DNA of 64,000 nucleotides from Polyangiaceae bacterium (GTDB lineage: Bacteria > Myxococcota_A > Polyangia > Polyangiales > Polyangiaceae), in NCBI GenBank assembly GCA_009780955.1, contig WQZB01000014.1, positions 1-64,000 on the forward strand. Reading direction: 5' to 3'. Positions 17,585-28,496 of this stretch are shown one piece after another; positions within the stretch are counted from its first letter, which is position 1, and every line of letters starts with the position of its first letter. The notes under the pieces were generated by a model. The model saw only the letters and a list, made by a program, of their open reading frames with translations. It searched no databases and was not told where the DNA came from. The position numbers and the translations under genes are program-made.

Positions 17585-18598
17585 TTACACAGTGCGGATG
17601 CCGCGTCTGTAACTTACCTTCGCGATCGCTTCTTGTACGATCTGCTCGCCTGCACGCGCGTCGGCTTCGATGTCGGCGAGGAGCACGAGCCTGTGCGCGA
17701 GCACCGCAACGCCGACGGCTCGAAGATCTTCGGGAACGACGAATGCGCGACCATCGAGCACGGCGTGGGCCTTGGCGGCTTGAACGAGGCCCAGCGTTGC
17801 GCGAGGGCTTGCGCCAAGGGCAACGCGCGGATGCGTTCGCGTGAACGTCGTGAGCGCAACGGCGTAGTCGCAAAGGTCGTCGTCGATATGCACGCGCGAG
17901 GCGATTGCCTGAATCGTGGCAACGTCTTGCACATTGAGCCGAGCGCGCGCTAGAGGCGGCTCGGTTCCATGCATGCGGAGCATGAGCGCTTCGTCGCGCG
18001 CGTTGGGATAGCCCATTGTCACGCGTACGAGGAAACGGTCGATTTGCGCTTCCGGAAGCGGGTACGTTCCTTCGAGATCGATTGGATTTTGCGTGGCGAG
18101 CACAAGGAACGGAAGCGGAAGCTCGAATCGGTCGCCTTCGATTGTGACCTGACGTTCTTGCATTGCCTCGAGCAGCGCCGATTGCGTTTTTGCCGGAGCG
18201 CGATTGATCTCGTCGGCAAGCACGACGTTCGCGAAGATGGGCCCTGCGCGAAGGCTGAACGTGCCATCGCGCGGCGAAAGAACGTAGGTGCCCGTGATGT
18301 CGGCCGGCAGCAGATCGGGCGTGAATTGGATACGTCGCGACGAGCAGCCGAGCGACACGGCAAACGCCTTGACAAGTGTGGTTTTTGCGACGCCTGGCAC
18401 GCCCTCAAGCAGCACATGGCCGCGGGCGAGGAGCGCCACCATCATGGTGTCCATCGCATGTGCTCCGCCTACGTAAACACGCGCGACTTCGTGGCGGAGC
18501 CCGTCGATACGCTCTTTGACCGCTGTAACCTCGTGGTTCGCACGCTCGTCAGCCCCGCCGTTCGCGATGGGCGGCGCGTTCGCGATGGGCGCGGTCAC
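17585..18598 (-). CDS. MoxR-family AAA+ ATPase
   Basis: The GTG at 18598 overlaps the stop of the preceding DUF4350 gene as GTGA; the longer track ORF is spurious. The product has 337 residues with Walker A GVPGVAKT (66-73), the MoxR-specific IQFTPDLLPADITGT, Walker B ADEINRAP and sensor segment LATQNPIDLEGTYPLPEAQ. This is the classic MoxR proper subfamily, which acts with DUF58 and VWA proteins in envelope or enzyme maturation. Its place between DUF4350 and DUF58 genes fits that scheme. Confidence 0.93.
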   Translation of the reverse strand: MTAPIANAPPIANGGADERANHEVTAVKERIDGLRHEVARVYVGGAHAMDTMMVALLARGHVLLEGVPGVAKTTLVKAFAVSLGCSSRRIQFTPDLLPADITGTYVLSPRDGTFSLRAGPIFANVVLADEINRAPAKTQSALLEAMQERQVTIEGDRFELPLPFLVLATQNPIDLEGTYPLPEAQIDRFLVRVTMGYPNARDEALMLRMHGTEPPLARARLNVQDVATIQAIASRVHIDDDLCDYAVALTTFTRTHPRVALGASPRATLGLVQAAKAHAVLDGRAFVVPEDLRAVGVAVLAHRLVLLADIEADARAGEQIVQEAIAKVSYRRGIRTV

Positions 18599-19989
18599 GC
18601 CGATTCCTCGGCACGATCGGTGGCGCGCTCGATTCGCCGTGCGAGCTGTTCGATCGTTTTCGCGATGGAGACAACCTCGCTGTCGTGGACCCTTTGCAGT
18701 AGTCGTCCGCTGTTCTCCATCGTTGTCTCGAGTTTGGACATTCGTAGCAGAAGTTTTTGCAGCATGTGGAGCCCTTCGACGTCGAGCAATTGCGCCCGGC
18801 GCACGTGCGCGATGAGCTCCTCGGAGCGCGGGATCTGAGTCAGGCCGAGCCTCGTTGTGAGGTGTTCTTCGAGCGCGCTCCTGAGTTCGAGAACTGCAAG
18901 TACTCGCTTCGTCTGCGGTGCGGCGATAACGGCGGCGTGACCCGCAACGCCTCCTTGCAGGGCAGCCGGAGTGGGACGGACGAAGCGAGGCACGACGGGC
19001 TTGTGGAGCCTGCCTGCACGCAAAACCACCCACGCAGCGAGCACAAGCCCGAGAGCGATGGCCGAGGCGTAGGCAACTGCGTTCGAAGCGCCGTCTCGAC
19101 GTGCGGTTTCCAGCGCTTCGCCGAGTGTGGTCACAATTGCCTTGAATGTGCCTTCTTCCGCGCCGAATGCGCCTTTCTGATCGAACGCGCCCGACAAGAC
19201 AAAAAGCTTACCTCCACGCTTTCCCCACGTATCTTGGTCAACGGCGTAATGGATGACTCCGCGCGCGAACGACTTGTTGCCGGCGTAGCGGAGCATCGAG
19301 TTCATGACGATGGATGGATCGCCAACGGCTAGCAGGCGTCCTTGCCCAACGAGGCCGGCAACTGCAATGGCGACATCACCGTTGCCCTGACCCGCGCGAT
19401 CTGCGCGAATTGCAAGCACGGGTGAAAGAGAAGGATGAGCAAGACCTGTTGGGTGATTCGTGACAACGCGCGTGATGTCGGTCACGACCGGGTGCGTGCT
19501 TGCCGGCTCGGCAATGGCAAATTGCGGGTTATGGCGAAGTTTTTCTACAGGACTTGCCGGGCTTGCAATCCGCTCGATGCCGAAGTGTTTCAAGAGCGCG
19601 TCTCCGCGGCCGAAGTCGTCGAGCAAGACAACGCGACCGCCGGCGCGCATAAACTTGGAAAGATCGTCAGCTGGCAGCGCCTGGGCCGGGAAAAGAATGA
19701 CGAGACCGTCGTCTGGTGACAGCTCGTGCAAGTCGAGGTGTGTCGCCACAACGACGCGCTCGGCGCCGAGCTCAGCGCGTGCAAGGTGCACGAATTCGGC
19801 GCAGCCCTCCCAGTCATCGCTCGTGAGGTCAAAGGGAGCCGCCCGCGCTGGTCGTGCGAGAAGAGCCCACAAGAGAACAAGTGTGACCATCACCGAGGTG
19901 CGCCGTAAAAGCCATGGAAGCCGTAAAAAACTGAGAACTGCCGTCGCTGCCCGGTACTTGACCGGCCTACCCTGGTTGCTAGCTTCCAT
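18595..19989 (-). CDS. DUF4350-domain membrane protein
   Basis: The start is uncertain. The ATG at 19989 is used; a later start near MVTLVLLWALLARPARA would give a clean signal peptide. The lumenal or periplasmic part resembles DUF4350 (a Rossmann-like GATase-type domain: LVILFPAQALPADDLSKFMRAGG, VVLLDDFGRGDALLKHFGI). A second membrane helix lies near AVAYASAIALGLVLAAWVVL, followed by a cytoplasmic helical tail rich in coiled-coil residues. The gene heads the DUF4350-MoxR-DUF58-rsmA operon, all joined by overlaps or near-zero spacing. Such modules are common in Myxococcota and Actinobacteria but their substrate is unknown. Confidence 0.8.
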   Translation of the reverse strand: MEASNQGRPVKYRAATAVLSFLRLPWLLRRTSVMVTLVLLWALLARPARAAPFDLTSDDWEGCAEFVHLARAELGAERVVVATHLDLHELSPDDGLVILFPAQALPADDLSKFMRAGGRVVLLDDFGRGDALLKHFGIERIASPASPVEKLRHNPQFAIAEPASTHPVVTDITRVVTNHPTGLAHPSLSPVLAIRADRAGQGNGDVAIAVAGLVGQGRLLAVGDPSIVMNSMLRYAGNKSFARGVIHYAVDQDTWGKRGGKLFVLSGAFDQKGAFGAEEGTFKAIVTTLGEALETARRDGASNAVAYASAIALGLVLAAWVVLRAGRLHKPVVPRFVRPTPAALQGGVAGHAAVIAAPQTKRVLAVLELRSALEEHLTTRLGLTQIPRSEELIAHVRRAQLLDVEGLHMLQKLLLRMSKLETTMENSGRLLQRVHDSEVVSIAKTIEQLARRIERATDRAEESA

Positions 19990-20114
19990 AGGCGTTCCAC
20001 TTGTCCCATTGGCTTTTTTGAACCACTTGCTTCGTCTGCTCGCGTCCGAATTTGAGTCGCGCCCATGCGGGTGCGACCGAACGCGAATGCGAGTCGACCA
20101 GTCGGGAGGATAGA

Positions 20115-20282
20115 ATGCTCCCTCCATTCGTTATTGAGCAGATCCGCCGGCGCGAAGAAGAAGAAAGGCGGCGCGAGCGGCCGCAGCTCGAGCTTCCTGT
20201 TTCGCCTGCTCCAAAGCCTCGGCCAAAGCATCATGACGACTCTGAAGAAGAGCATCGCGGGGTTGTCATCGTCGAGCTCTGA
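20115..20282 (+). CDS. Conserved-looking 55-residue protein with charged helix
   Basis: The ATG at 20115 is preceded by GTCGGGAGGAT, an ideal ribosome binding site, which is why this start is preferred over the track start at 20052. The peptide begins MLPPFVIEQIRRREEEERRR, an amphipathic basic/acidic helix, continues with a Pro-rich LELPVSPAPKPRPKH and ends in an acidic segment closing with GVVIVEL. The amphipathic helix, proline linker and hydrophobic tail look designed rather than random. I recall similar short proteins in myxobacteria but cannot verify this. It is divergent from the DUF4350 gene. Function unknown. Confidence 0.7.
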   Translation: MLPPFVIEQIRRREEEERRRERPQLELPVSPAPKPRPKHHDDSEEEHRGVVIVEL

Positions 20283-20283
20283 G

Positions 20284-20341
20284 TCGACCCCTCGCTCGTC
20301 GTAGGGTCGAAACGAAGCGGTCGACTCCACTAGTGTCTGGG
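20284..20341. repeat. 58-bp palindromic unit, copy 1
   Basis: The unit starts TCGACCCCTCGCT and ends CCACTAGTGTCTGGG. It contains the inverted pieces TCGACCCCT / TAGGGTCGA and GGTCGAC. It matches copy 2 with three mismatches in 58 bp. Its last bases also pair with a block 12 bases further on (GTGTCTGGGCGT with ACGCCCGGACAC), making an extra hairpin. Confidence 0.8.
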
Positions 20342-20395
20342 CGTCACGAGAATGAAACGCCCGGACACAAACCTGTGCGGTGGCGAAAGGTTCGT

Positions 20396-20453
20396 TCGAC
20401 CCCTCGCTTGGCGTAGGGTCGAAACGAACCGGTCGACTCCACTAGTGTCTGGG
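20396..20453. repeat. 58-bp palindromic unit, copy 2
   Basis: This is the second direct copy of the unit at 20284, starting 112 bp later. It ends 18 bases before the start of the lipoprotein gene at 20472, so it must be part of its 5-prime leader or promoter region. The two copies plus the hairpin between them fill the whole interval between the micro-ORF and the lipoprotein gene; no other feature is seen there. Confidence 0.8.
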
Positions 20454-20471
20454 TACTAGGGTGCGCGCCGA

Positions 20472-22232
20472 ATGGGTCGCCGCGCGCTATTTATGCTCAC
20501 CGTCGGGCTCTTAGGAGGCGCGGCTTGCTATTCAACGGGCGACGGAACTCCCCCGCCACTCAACCAATTTTACTTTCCCGTGGGGCTGCAAGTCTCGGCG
20601 GGTGGCAGCGTTCTTTACGCCGTCAATTCCGACTTTGACCTCCAATATAGTGGCGGCACACTGCAATCGTACGATTTGCATATGATCCGGCGCGACGCGC
20701 TGCGCATCATCGCCGATCCAAACGATCCGAACGTGCCCATCATCGCGCGCGATCCGAACGCCGCCGCGGACTGCGCGGCCAATCCTCCGGTCACCAAGCC
20801 AGACGGCTCGGGCGAGCGTCAGCCGCTCGGGGAAACGTGCGCGCCTCCGGTCGACTCCGCCTTTTATTTTCGCGATTCGGCCGTCATCGGCGCGCTCGCC
20901 ACGGGGCTATTGCTCTCACCTCCGCCGAGCCAATTGATGCCATCCACCGGGGCATCGCCAGACGAGGTGCCCGCGGGCACACGCACTTTCGACCGGCTCT
21001 TTGCGCCCGTGCGCGGAACGGCGTCCATTGCGTGGGCCAACGTTGCACGCGACACCGCCGACGCCGTCGCACCTGAAGATCCATCGGCCGACTACGCGCC
21101 GTTCAAAATCCAATGCGGGCAAGACAGCGCACGTAGGTGCGACAGCGCACACAGCGCAGGGTCGAACGCCTATGAACCCGGCAACACGCGAAACCTCACG
21201 ATGCCCGGCGAACCATTCGGTGCGGCATTCAGCGATGACGGAACCGCGCTCGTCGTCACACATCAGTCCGACACGCTCACAAGTCTGGTGTCAACCGGTC
21301 TTTCGCGCACCGACGGCGACAACGTGCCCAATGCGTCATTGCAGTTCGTTCTCGACGGTGTTGCCATTGGCGGCATCGGCATCGCCGCCATTCCTCATGA
21401 TCGCGATGCGCTGCCGCAAGGCTCGGCAACATTTGCGCAGCCTGCCTTTCTTGAAACGAGCCGCTCGGTTGCCGAGGTCGATTTGCTGCGCCTTTATGCC
21501 GATGACGGCTCGAACATCAAGCGCCCCTTCCTCGACAAAGAGGCGGCATTCGCCATCACCCTTGGCACCACGATCGACTCGCGCGGCATCGCGATCGATC
21601 CAACCCCGCGCATGGCATGCAAGGCCAACGTTGCCCCAGCTGACCCCACTGCGAATCGTTCGCAGTCCGACGTCGACGCGGATGTTCTCGCGTGCGCGCG
21701 CAAGCCCGCACGCGTGTTCATCGCGAACCGCATACCAGCGTCGCTCCTCGTTGGTGAGGTCGGCGGTGCGAGCGACGACGGCGGATCGTACGATCCGGAC
21801 AAGCTCGTTTTGCACACATCGATTCCGCTTTCCACCGGATCTGCCGGTCCGTCAAATGTGTACCTCGCACCCATCGTCGATCGCGACGGATCGTTCGCGC
21901 TGCGTGTCTTCGTCATCTGCTACGACGCTTCAAAGTTGTTCATTCTCGATCCCGAGTCGCTCACGCTCGAAAATGTCGTTAGCGTTGGCACAGGTCCCTT
22001 TGCCATGGCGTTCGATCCGTTCTCGCTGAGCGACGTGGCAACTCACGAGCAAGTCCCTTTCGACCCGCGTGAGCCGAATACGGGCCTACGCAGCTATCGC
22101 TTCGCCTACGTTGCGAGCTTTACGAATTCCTACGTACAACTCATCGATCTCGACAACGCGCAGTCCGATCGCACAACGTTCGAAACTGTCGTCTTCACGC
22201 TCGGCCAGCCGACGAATCCGAAGGGCACGTGA
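20472..22232 (+). CDS. Large cell-surface lipoprotein (beta-propeller-like)
   Basis: The 586-residue product has a signal sequence ending in GLLGGAAC, a strong lipobox, followed by YSTGDGTPPPLNQFYFPVGL. The segments PVGLQVSAGGSVLYAVNSDFDLQY, GEPFGAAFSDDGTALVVTHQ and VGTGPFAMAFDPFS read like blades of a YncE/LVIVD-type beta-propeller. The protein is Asp/Pro-rich with few lysines, typical of exported proteins. It overlaps the next lipoprotein gene (TGATG), so the two are probably translated together and may form a surface complex. No specific function is recognised. Confidence 0.8.
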   Translation: MGRRALFMLTVGLLGGAACYSTGDGTPPPLNQFYFPVGLQVSAGGSVLYAVNSDFDLQYSGGTLQSYDLHMIRRDALRIIADPNDPNVPIIARDPNAAADCAANPPVTKPDGSGERQPLGETCAPPVDSAFYFRDSAVIGALATGLLLSPPPSQLMPSTGASPDEVPAGTRTFDRLFAPVRGTASIAWANVARDTADAVAPEDPSADYAPFKIQCGQDSARRCDSAHSAGSNAYEPGNTRNLTMPGEPFGAAFSDDGTALVVTHQSDTLTSLVSTGLSRTDGDNVPNASLQFVLDGVAIGGIGIAAIPHDRDALPQGSATFAQPAFLETSRSVAEVDLLRLYADDGSNIKRPFLDKEAAFAITLGTTIDSRGIAIDPTPRMACKANVAPADPTANRSQSDVDADVLACARKPARVFIANRIPASLLVGEVGGASDDGGSYDPDKLVLHTSIPLSTGSAGPSNVYLAPIVDRDGSFALRVFVICYDASKLFILDPESLTLENVVSVGTGPFAMAFDPFSLSDVATHEQVPFDPREPNTGLRSYRFAYVASFTNSYVQLIDLDNAQSDRTTFETVVFTLGQPTNPKGT

Positions 22233-25222
22233 TGTACGGCAAATTCTTTTTAGCGCGCAAACGTATTGCATTTGCGGCTGCCGTCGTTCTGGCTGCATGC
22301 TTCACGTTTTTCGCCTGCTCGCAAACGCCGACAAGTGTTCCGGTGCGTACGTTTGAGCGCGCGCAGCGGATGGATGTCGTGTGCCTGCAGCTCATCGATG
22401 CCAATGGCAATCGCCAAACGCCGGTGGCTCGCCCGGAATCCGACTGCGCGCCTGTCTCGCCAAACGTCAACGGCGATGATCTCCAAAACCAGCTTTTTGC
22501 GGTGGTCACGCAGTCGTCGACCGGCGAAGTTGGTGTCGTGAACTTGTCGGCAGGCGTTGTCGTCGACGAGAACCGGGCCATTCCGGGCATCAACTTCATT
22601 CCCGTTGGTCAGGTGCCAACCGACATCGCCGTTGCACCCGACGGGCAAATGGTGTTCGTCGCTGCCGCCGAGGTCAACAAGCCTGCCATTTATGGCGTTG
22701 CAAGCAGTCGCTTGCTTGGCGACACCCCCGGCTATCCACCCGATCCCAATGGCCCCGCGGATCTGCGTTCGTGGCCAGTTTGCGCGCTGCCGCAAAATCC
22801 GGGCGCACTTGCCATCGTGCCGCGCACGGCGACAAACGACGATACCGATTCGCCGCTCACGTACGAAATCGTAGCGGCATTGCCTGGTGATCGCCTGAAC
22901 TCTGCAAAGATTGTCACGATTGATCCGCGACCGTTTTTGCGCGGCGCAAACATCGTGACAGACGACAGTACGGAGGTCTTGCCACCCGGTGCTCTCGAGC
23001 CATGCCCCATCACATCGGCCATCGAGCTCGTAGGCCAAAGCGCTTTGCCTGCGACGTTCGCACCAGGCCCGGCGTGGCCAAACGGTGTACCATACATCGA
23101 CGGCGGTATCGATGCGTCGGTGCCGGACGACGCAGGGCCATGCACACCAACCAACGCACAAAGTGAGGGCGGTGCGCAGCCCTTGTCCGTCGGTTCGCTC
23201 GACGCGCCCAGGCCGGCTTCGATCGCCATCGTGGATCAAACACTGTACGTTGCCGACGATGCGGTGCCGCTCGTCCACGTGATCAACTTGTCAACGCAGG
23301 GCGCGCCCGAAGAAATGGCTCCACTCGTTGCAACGAGCATCGCGCAGCCGTCGCGCGCCGTGTCGCTCAGCGACGTGACCGTGAGCCCACCAACACGCGA
23401 CTACAAGCGCTTTTTGTACGCCGTCGACAAAGCCGATGGATCCATCGTCGTCTTTGACGTAACCGATCCCAATTCGACGGTTCGCACGCCTTTGACGCGT
23501 CCGAACCCAGAACTCAACCCTTTTGCACCGCCCGATCGGATCTCGTTCTCGTCGCCCGTGGTTGCCGTTGCCTTTGCGCGTCATGACTTTCCACTATCGC
23601 TCGTCAACGGCATCAACATGCCGAACGCGCGCTCGGGCCTTTTGTGCAACGCAAACCCGAACATCGATCCGAATAACCCTCAGGACTTTGGGTTCTATTT
23701 CCGAGCCGATCGCGGTGAGGCGCCAGCAACGCTCGGGCCGCTTCGTTTGCGTGGCATTTTTGCGTTTGCAACGCTCGCCAACGGTCAGGTCGTGATCATC
23801 GATGTCGACGACTGGGACGCGCCGTGCCGAAGACCGCAAGTGCTTGACGGGCAGCCACCCGCCGAGGCTCCTCAGCAACGGGTGCTTGCGTCGGTTCCAG
23901 GTGCGCTCGCCGCCGCGCAGATCCTCCCGAGCACGACGGACTTCGCCCCCTACGACGCGCAGTTCACGAACCCAGGAACAACGTCAGAAGAAGGCTTTTT
24001 CCCGCTCAGCGCGCCCCACCGCATCCGCTCGCAATACCTTATTAAAAACGACCCAACGAGCGGCAATCACTTGCCGTCGCTCCAGACCATGCCAACCGTG
24101 AGCAACAAGGGCATTCCCTTGCCGCAGGTTGGCTCGGGCGCTGGCTCAGAAAAAACGCCCGCGTTGTCGCTTCTTTTCTCGTACGATGTGCCTGAGGCGC
24201 ACATTGCCAATCAAGATTGGTATGTCACGTTTGAAGGCATCCTGCCCGGCTACGACGGAATCAGCGCGACGATATCCACGAACGATGGCTACGAGTCGCT
24301 CACCTTCGAAGCTCCGAGTGGTCAATTTTGCTCGAAAGGCGTCGAGGATTGGGATCAGGGTCGCGCGCGCGCGGCCGTTGTCAACGCAACCGTGCCAGCC
24401 GATCTCGTCAACGCGGATCTCGAGTGGCAAATGGCCGACTACGTTCAGGTGTACGACGATCTGCTTGCGAATGACGATCCGTACTGGGCTACCAACCAGT
24501 CATGTTGGGATCCGAGCCTGGTCACGCCCCAACAGCGATATGATTACTGCAATACAGCGTTCGGTCTCGCAAGCGACGAATTGGTTTCGCGCGATTTTCC
24601 GATTCTCGAGGCGTACGATGGCAAGTTCGTGGTTGGCCGCTTCTTCACGAATGTGGCTGGGGAGCAGCGGCGGGTAGTCTATAAAGATCCATCGAACGCG
24701 CCGTATCTCAAACAACTTCAGTGTTGCTTCCACAACCAGACGACGTTTCGTGTGCGCACCGGCGGCCAGTGGTCAACGGTCGGCAACGTGGTGGGCGGCA
24801 CAGTCGGGCTCGGCTTCTTGCACCACCAGGTCACGGGCGCCGATGGGCGCTGCGTAGCGTCGTGCGATCCACGACTGTCGCTCATGAACGGCCGCGCGCC
24901 GCCGGTTCCCGAGCTGAGCACCACGGTCACGCGCGATAGCCCGCTCGCCATGCGTAACCCGATGTTTTCCGTCGTGCTCGAAAACCCGCACGACAGGTCG
25001 ATCATCAATCGCGATACTGCCTACATGTTCACAACGAAAGAAGCGTTTTCGCCTTTGCTCATCAACATTGCCACAATCGACGGTACAACGAATTCGGTCA
25101 ACCCGCAGTCGATCCGGTACATCGAGAGCTTAGGTCAGATCGCGGTCGTCGACGCAGCATCGCAGGGACTTGTGCTAATCGATCTCGACAACGTGGTTGT
25201 TGCGCGCGACCCGTACTTCTGA
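22232..25222 (+). CDS. Very large lipoprotein with beta-propeller-like repeats
   Basis: The protein has 996 residues from ATG 22232, overlapping the upstream stop by one base; a GTG at 22229 is the alternative. The signal peptide ends in FTFFAC (lipobox-like). The N-terminal half carries propeller-like blades (VGQVPTDIAVAPDGQMVFVAAAEV, VTVSPPTRDYKRFLYAVDKADGSIVVFDV). The C-terminal half holds extra domains with scattered Cys. Together with the preceding gene it looks like a two-protein surface system widespread in related bacteria, but I do not recognise a characterised family. The mutS start lies 15 bases downstream, so read-through into mutS is likely. Confidence 0.8.
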   Translation: MYGKFFLARKRIAFAAAVVLAACFTFFACSQTPTSVPVRTFERAQRMDVVCLQLIDANGNRQTPVARPESDCAPVSPNVNGDDLQNQLFAVVTQSSTGEVGVVNLSAGVVVDENRAIPGINFIPVGQVPTDIAVAPDGQMVFVAAAEVNKPAIYGVASSRLLGDTPGYPPDPNGPADLRSWPVCALPQNPGALAIVPRTATNDDTDSPLTYEIVAALPGDRLNSAKIVTIDPRPFLRGANIVTDDSTEVLPPGALEPCPITSAIELVGQSALPATFAPGPAWPNGVPYIDGGIDASVPDDAGPCTPTNAQSEGGAQPLSVGSLDAPRPASIAIVDQTLYVADDAVPLVHVINLSTQGAPEEMAPLVATSIAQPSRAVSLSDVTVSPPTRDYKRFLYAVDKADGSIVVFDVTDPNSTVRTPLTRPNPELNPFAPPDRISFSSPVVAVAFARHDFPLSLVNGINMPNARSGLLCNANPNIDPNNPQDFGFYFRADRGEAPATLGPLRLRGIFAFATLANGQVVIIDVDDWDAPCRRPQVLDGQPPAEAPQQRVLASVPGALAAAQILPSTTDFAPYDAQFTNPGTTSEEGFFPLSAPHRIRSQYLIKNDPTSGNHLPSLQTMPTVSNKGIPLPQVGSGAGSEKTPALSLLFSYDVPEAHIANQDWYVTFEGILPGYDGISATISTNDGYESLTFEAPSGQFCSKGVEDWDQGRARAAVVNATVPADLVNADLEWQMADYVQVYDDLLANDDPYWATNQSCWDPSLVTPQQRYDYCNTAFGLASDELVSRDFPILEAYDGKFVVGRFFTNVAGEQRRVVYKDPSNAPYLKQLQCCFHNQTTFRVRTGGQWSTVGNVVGGTVGLGFLHHQVTGADGRCVASCDPRLSLMNGRAPPVPELSTTVTRDSPLAMRNPMFSVVLENPHDRSIINRDTAYMFTTKEAFSPLLINIATIDGTTNSVNPQSIRYIESLGQIAVVDAASQGLVLIDLDNVVVARDPYF

Positions 25223-25236
25223 CACCAGATCGAGGT

Positions 25237-27900
<2,664 letters not shown>

Positions 27901-27911
27901 GGACGGCCGTT

Positions 27912-28045
27912 ATGGGGCACCCACGAGGGGTGCCCCTACAACAAGAAACGCATATCCGTAGGGGCGTATGGCCATACGCCCGTACACGCAACCGCCAACA
28001 AAACGCTTATTCGTAGGGGCGACCCTTGTGGTCGCCCCTTCTACG
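27912..28045. repeat. GTAGGGGC palindrome cluster R3
   Basis: The cluster has three palindromes between the converging mutS and gcvH genes: the GGGGCACCC-acga-GGGGTGCCCC word also seen in R1, a CGTATGGCCATACG word also seen in R5, and a CGACCC-ttgt-GGTCG word unique here. Linkers ACGCAACCGCCAACAAAACGC and ACGCATATCCGTAGGGG recur in R5 and R1 respectively. The last unit (read from the minus strand as CGTAGAAGGGGCGACC) provides the TAG stop of gcvH. Confidence 0.9.
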
Positions 28046-28439
28046 TGGAGTTTTTGACGTGCTCGGCATATGCCTTGTCGTCGAGAAGCTCTTTGGCGGC
28101 TCGAGACGAATCGCTCGACTCGATGACGATCATCCACGCCTTGCCGTAGCAGTCGTCGTTCACGAGCTCGGGGCTCGTGTCCAGGGCCTTGTTGATCTCG
28201 ACGACCTTGCCGGAAACGGGCGAAAGTAGATCGCTTAGCGTCTTGACGCTTTCGATCGTGCCAAACGCCTTGCCCTTGGCGAGTTCGTCTCCGACCTTCA
28301 CATCGATGCTGACGAGCGTGATGTCGCCGAGTTGCTCAACGGCGAATGCCGTGACGCCAATGGTGATATGTGCCCCCTCGACCCTCGCCCACTCGTGATC
28401 GGTTGAGTACTTGAGTCCTACCGGGATGTTGTCGCTCAT
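28041..28439 (-). CDS. gcvH: Glycine cleavage system H protein
   Basis: The 132-residue lipoyl carrier shuttles the methylamine group between GcvP and GcvT. The lipoylation Lys is K66 in ESVKTLSD, in the usual HEWARVEGAHITIGVTAFA...GDI context. It lies 57 bases downstream of gcvT on the same strand; gcvP is not in the window. The stop codon is within the terminal palindrome of repeat R3. Confidence 0.96.
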   Translation of the reverse strand: MSDNIPVGLKYSTDHEWARVEGAHITIGVTAFAVEQLGDITLVSIDVKVGDELAKGKAFGTIESVKTLSDLLSPVSGKVVEINKALDTSPELVNDDCYGKAWMIVIESSDSSRAAKELLDDKAYAEHVKNST

Positions 28440-28496
28440 CGGTCTTTCCCTTTTTCGTCGATTTGTGCAATTAGCGAATGTGCAAATGATTGTATT

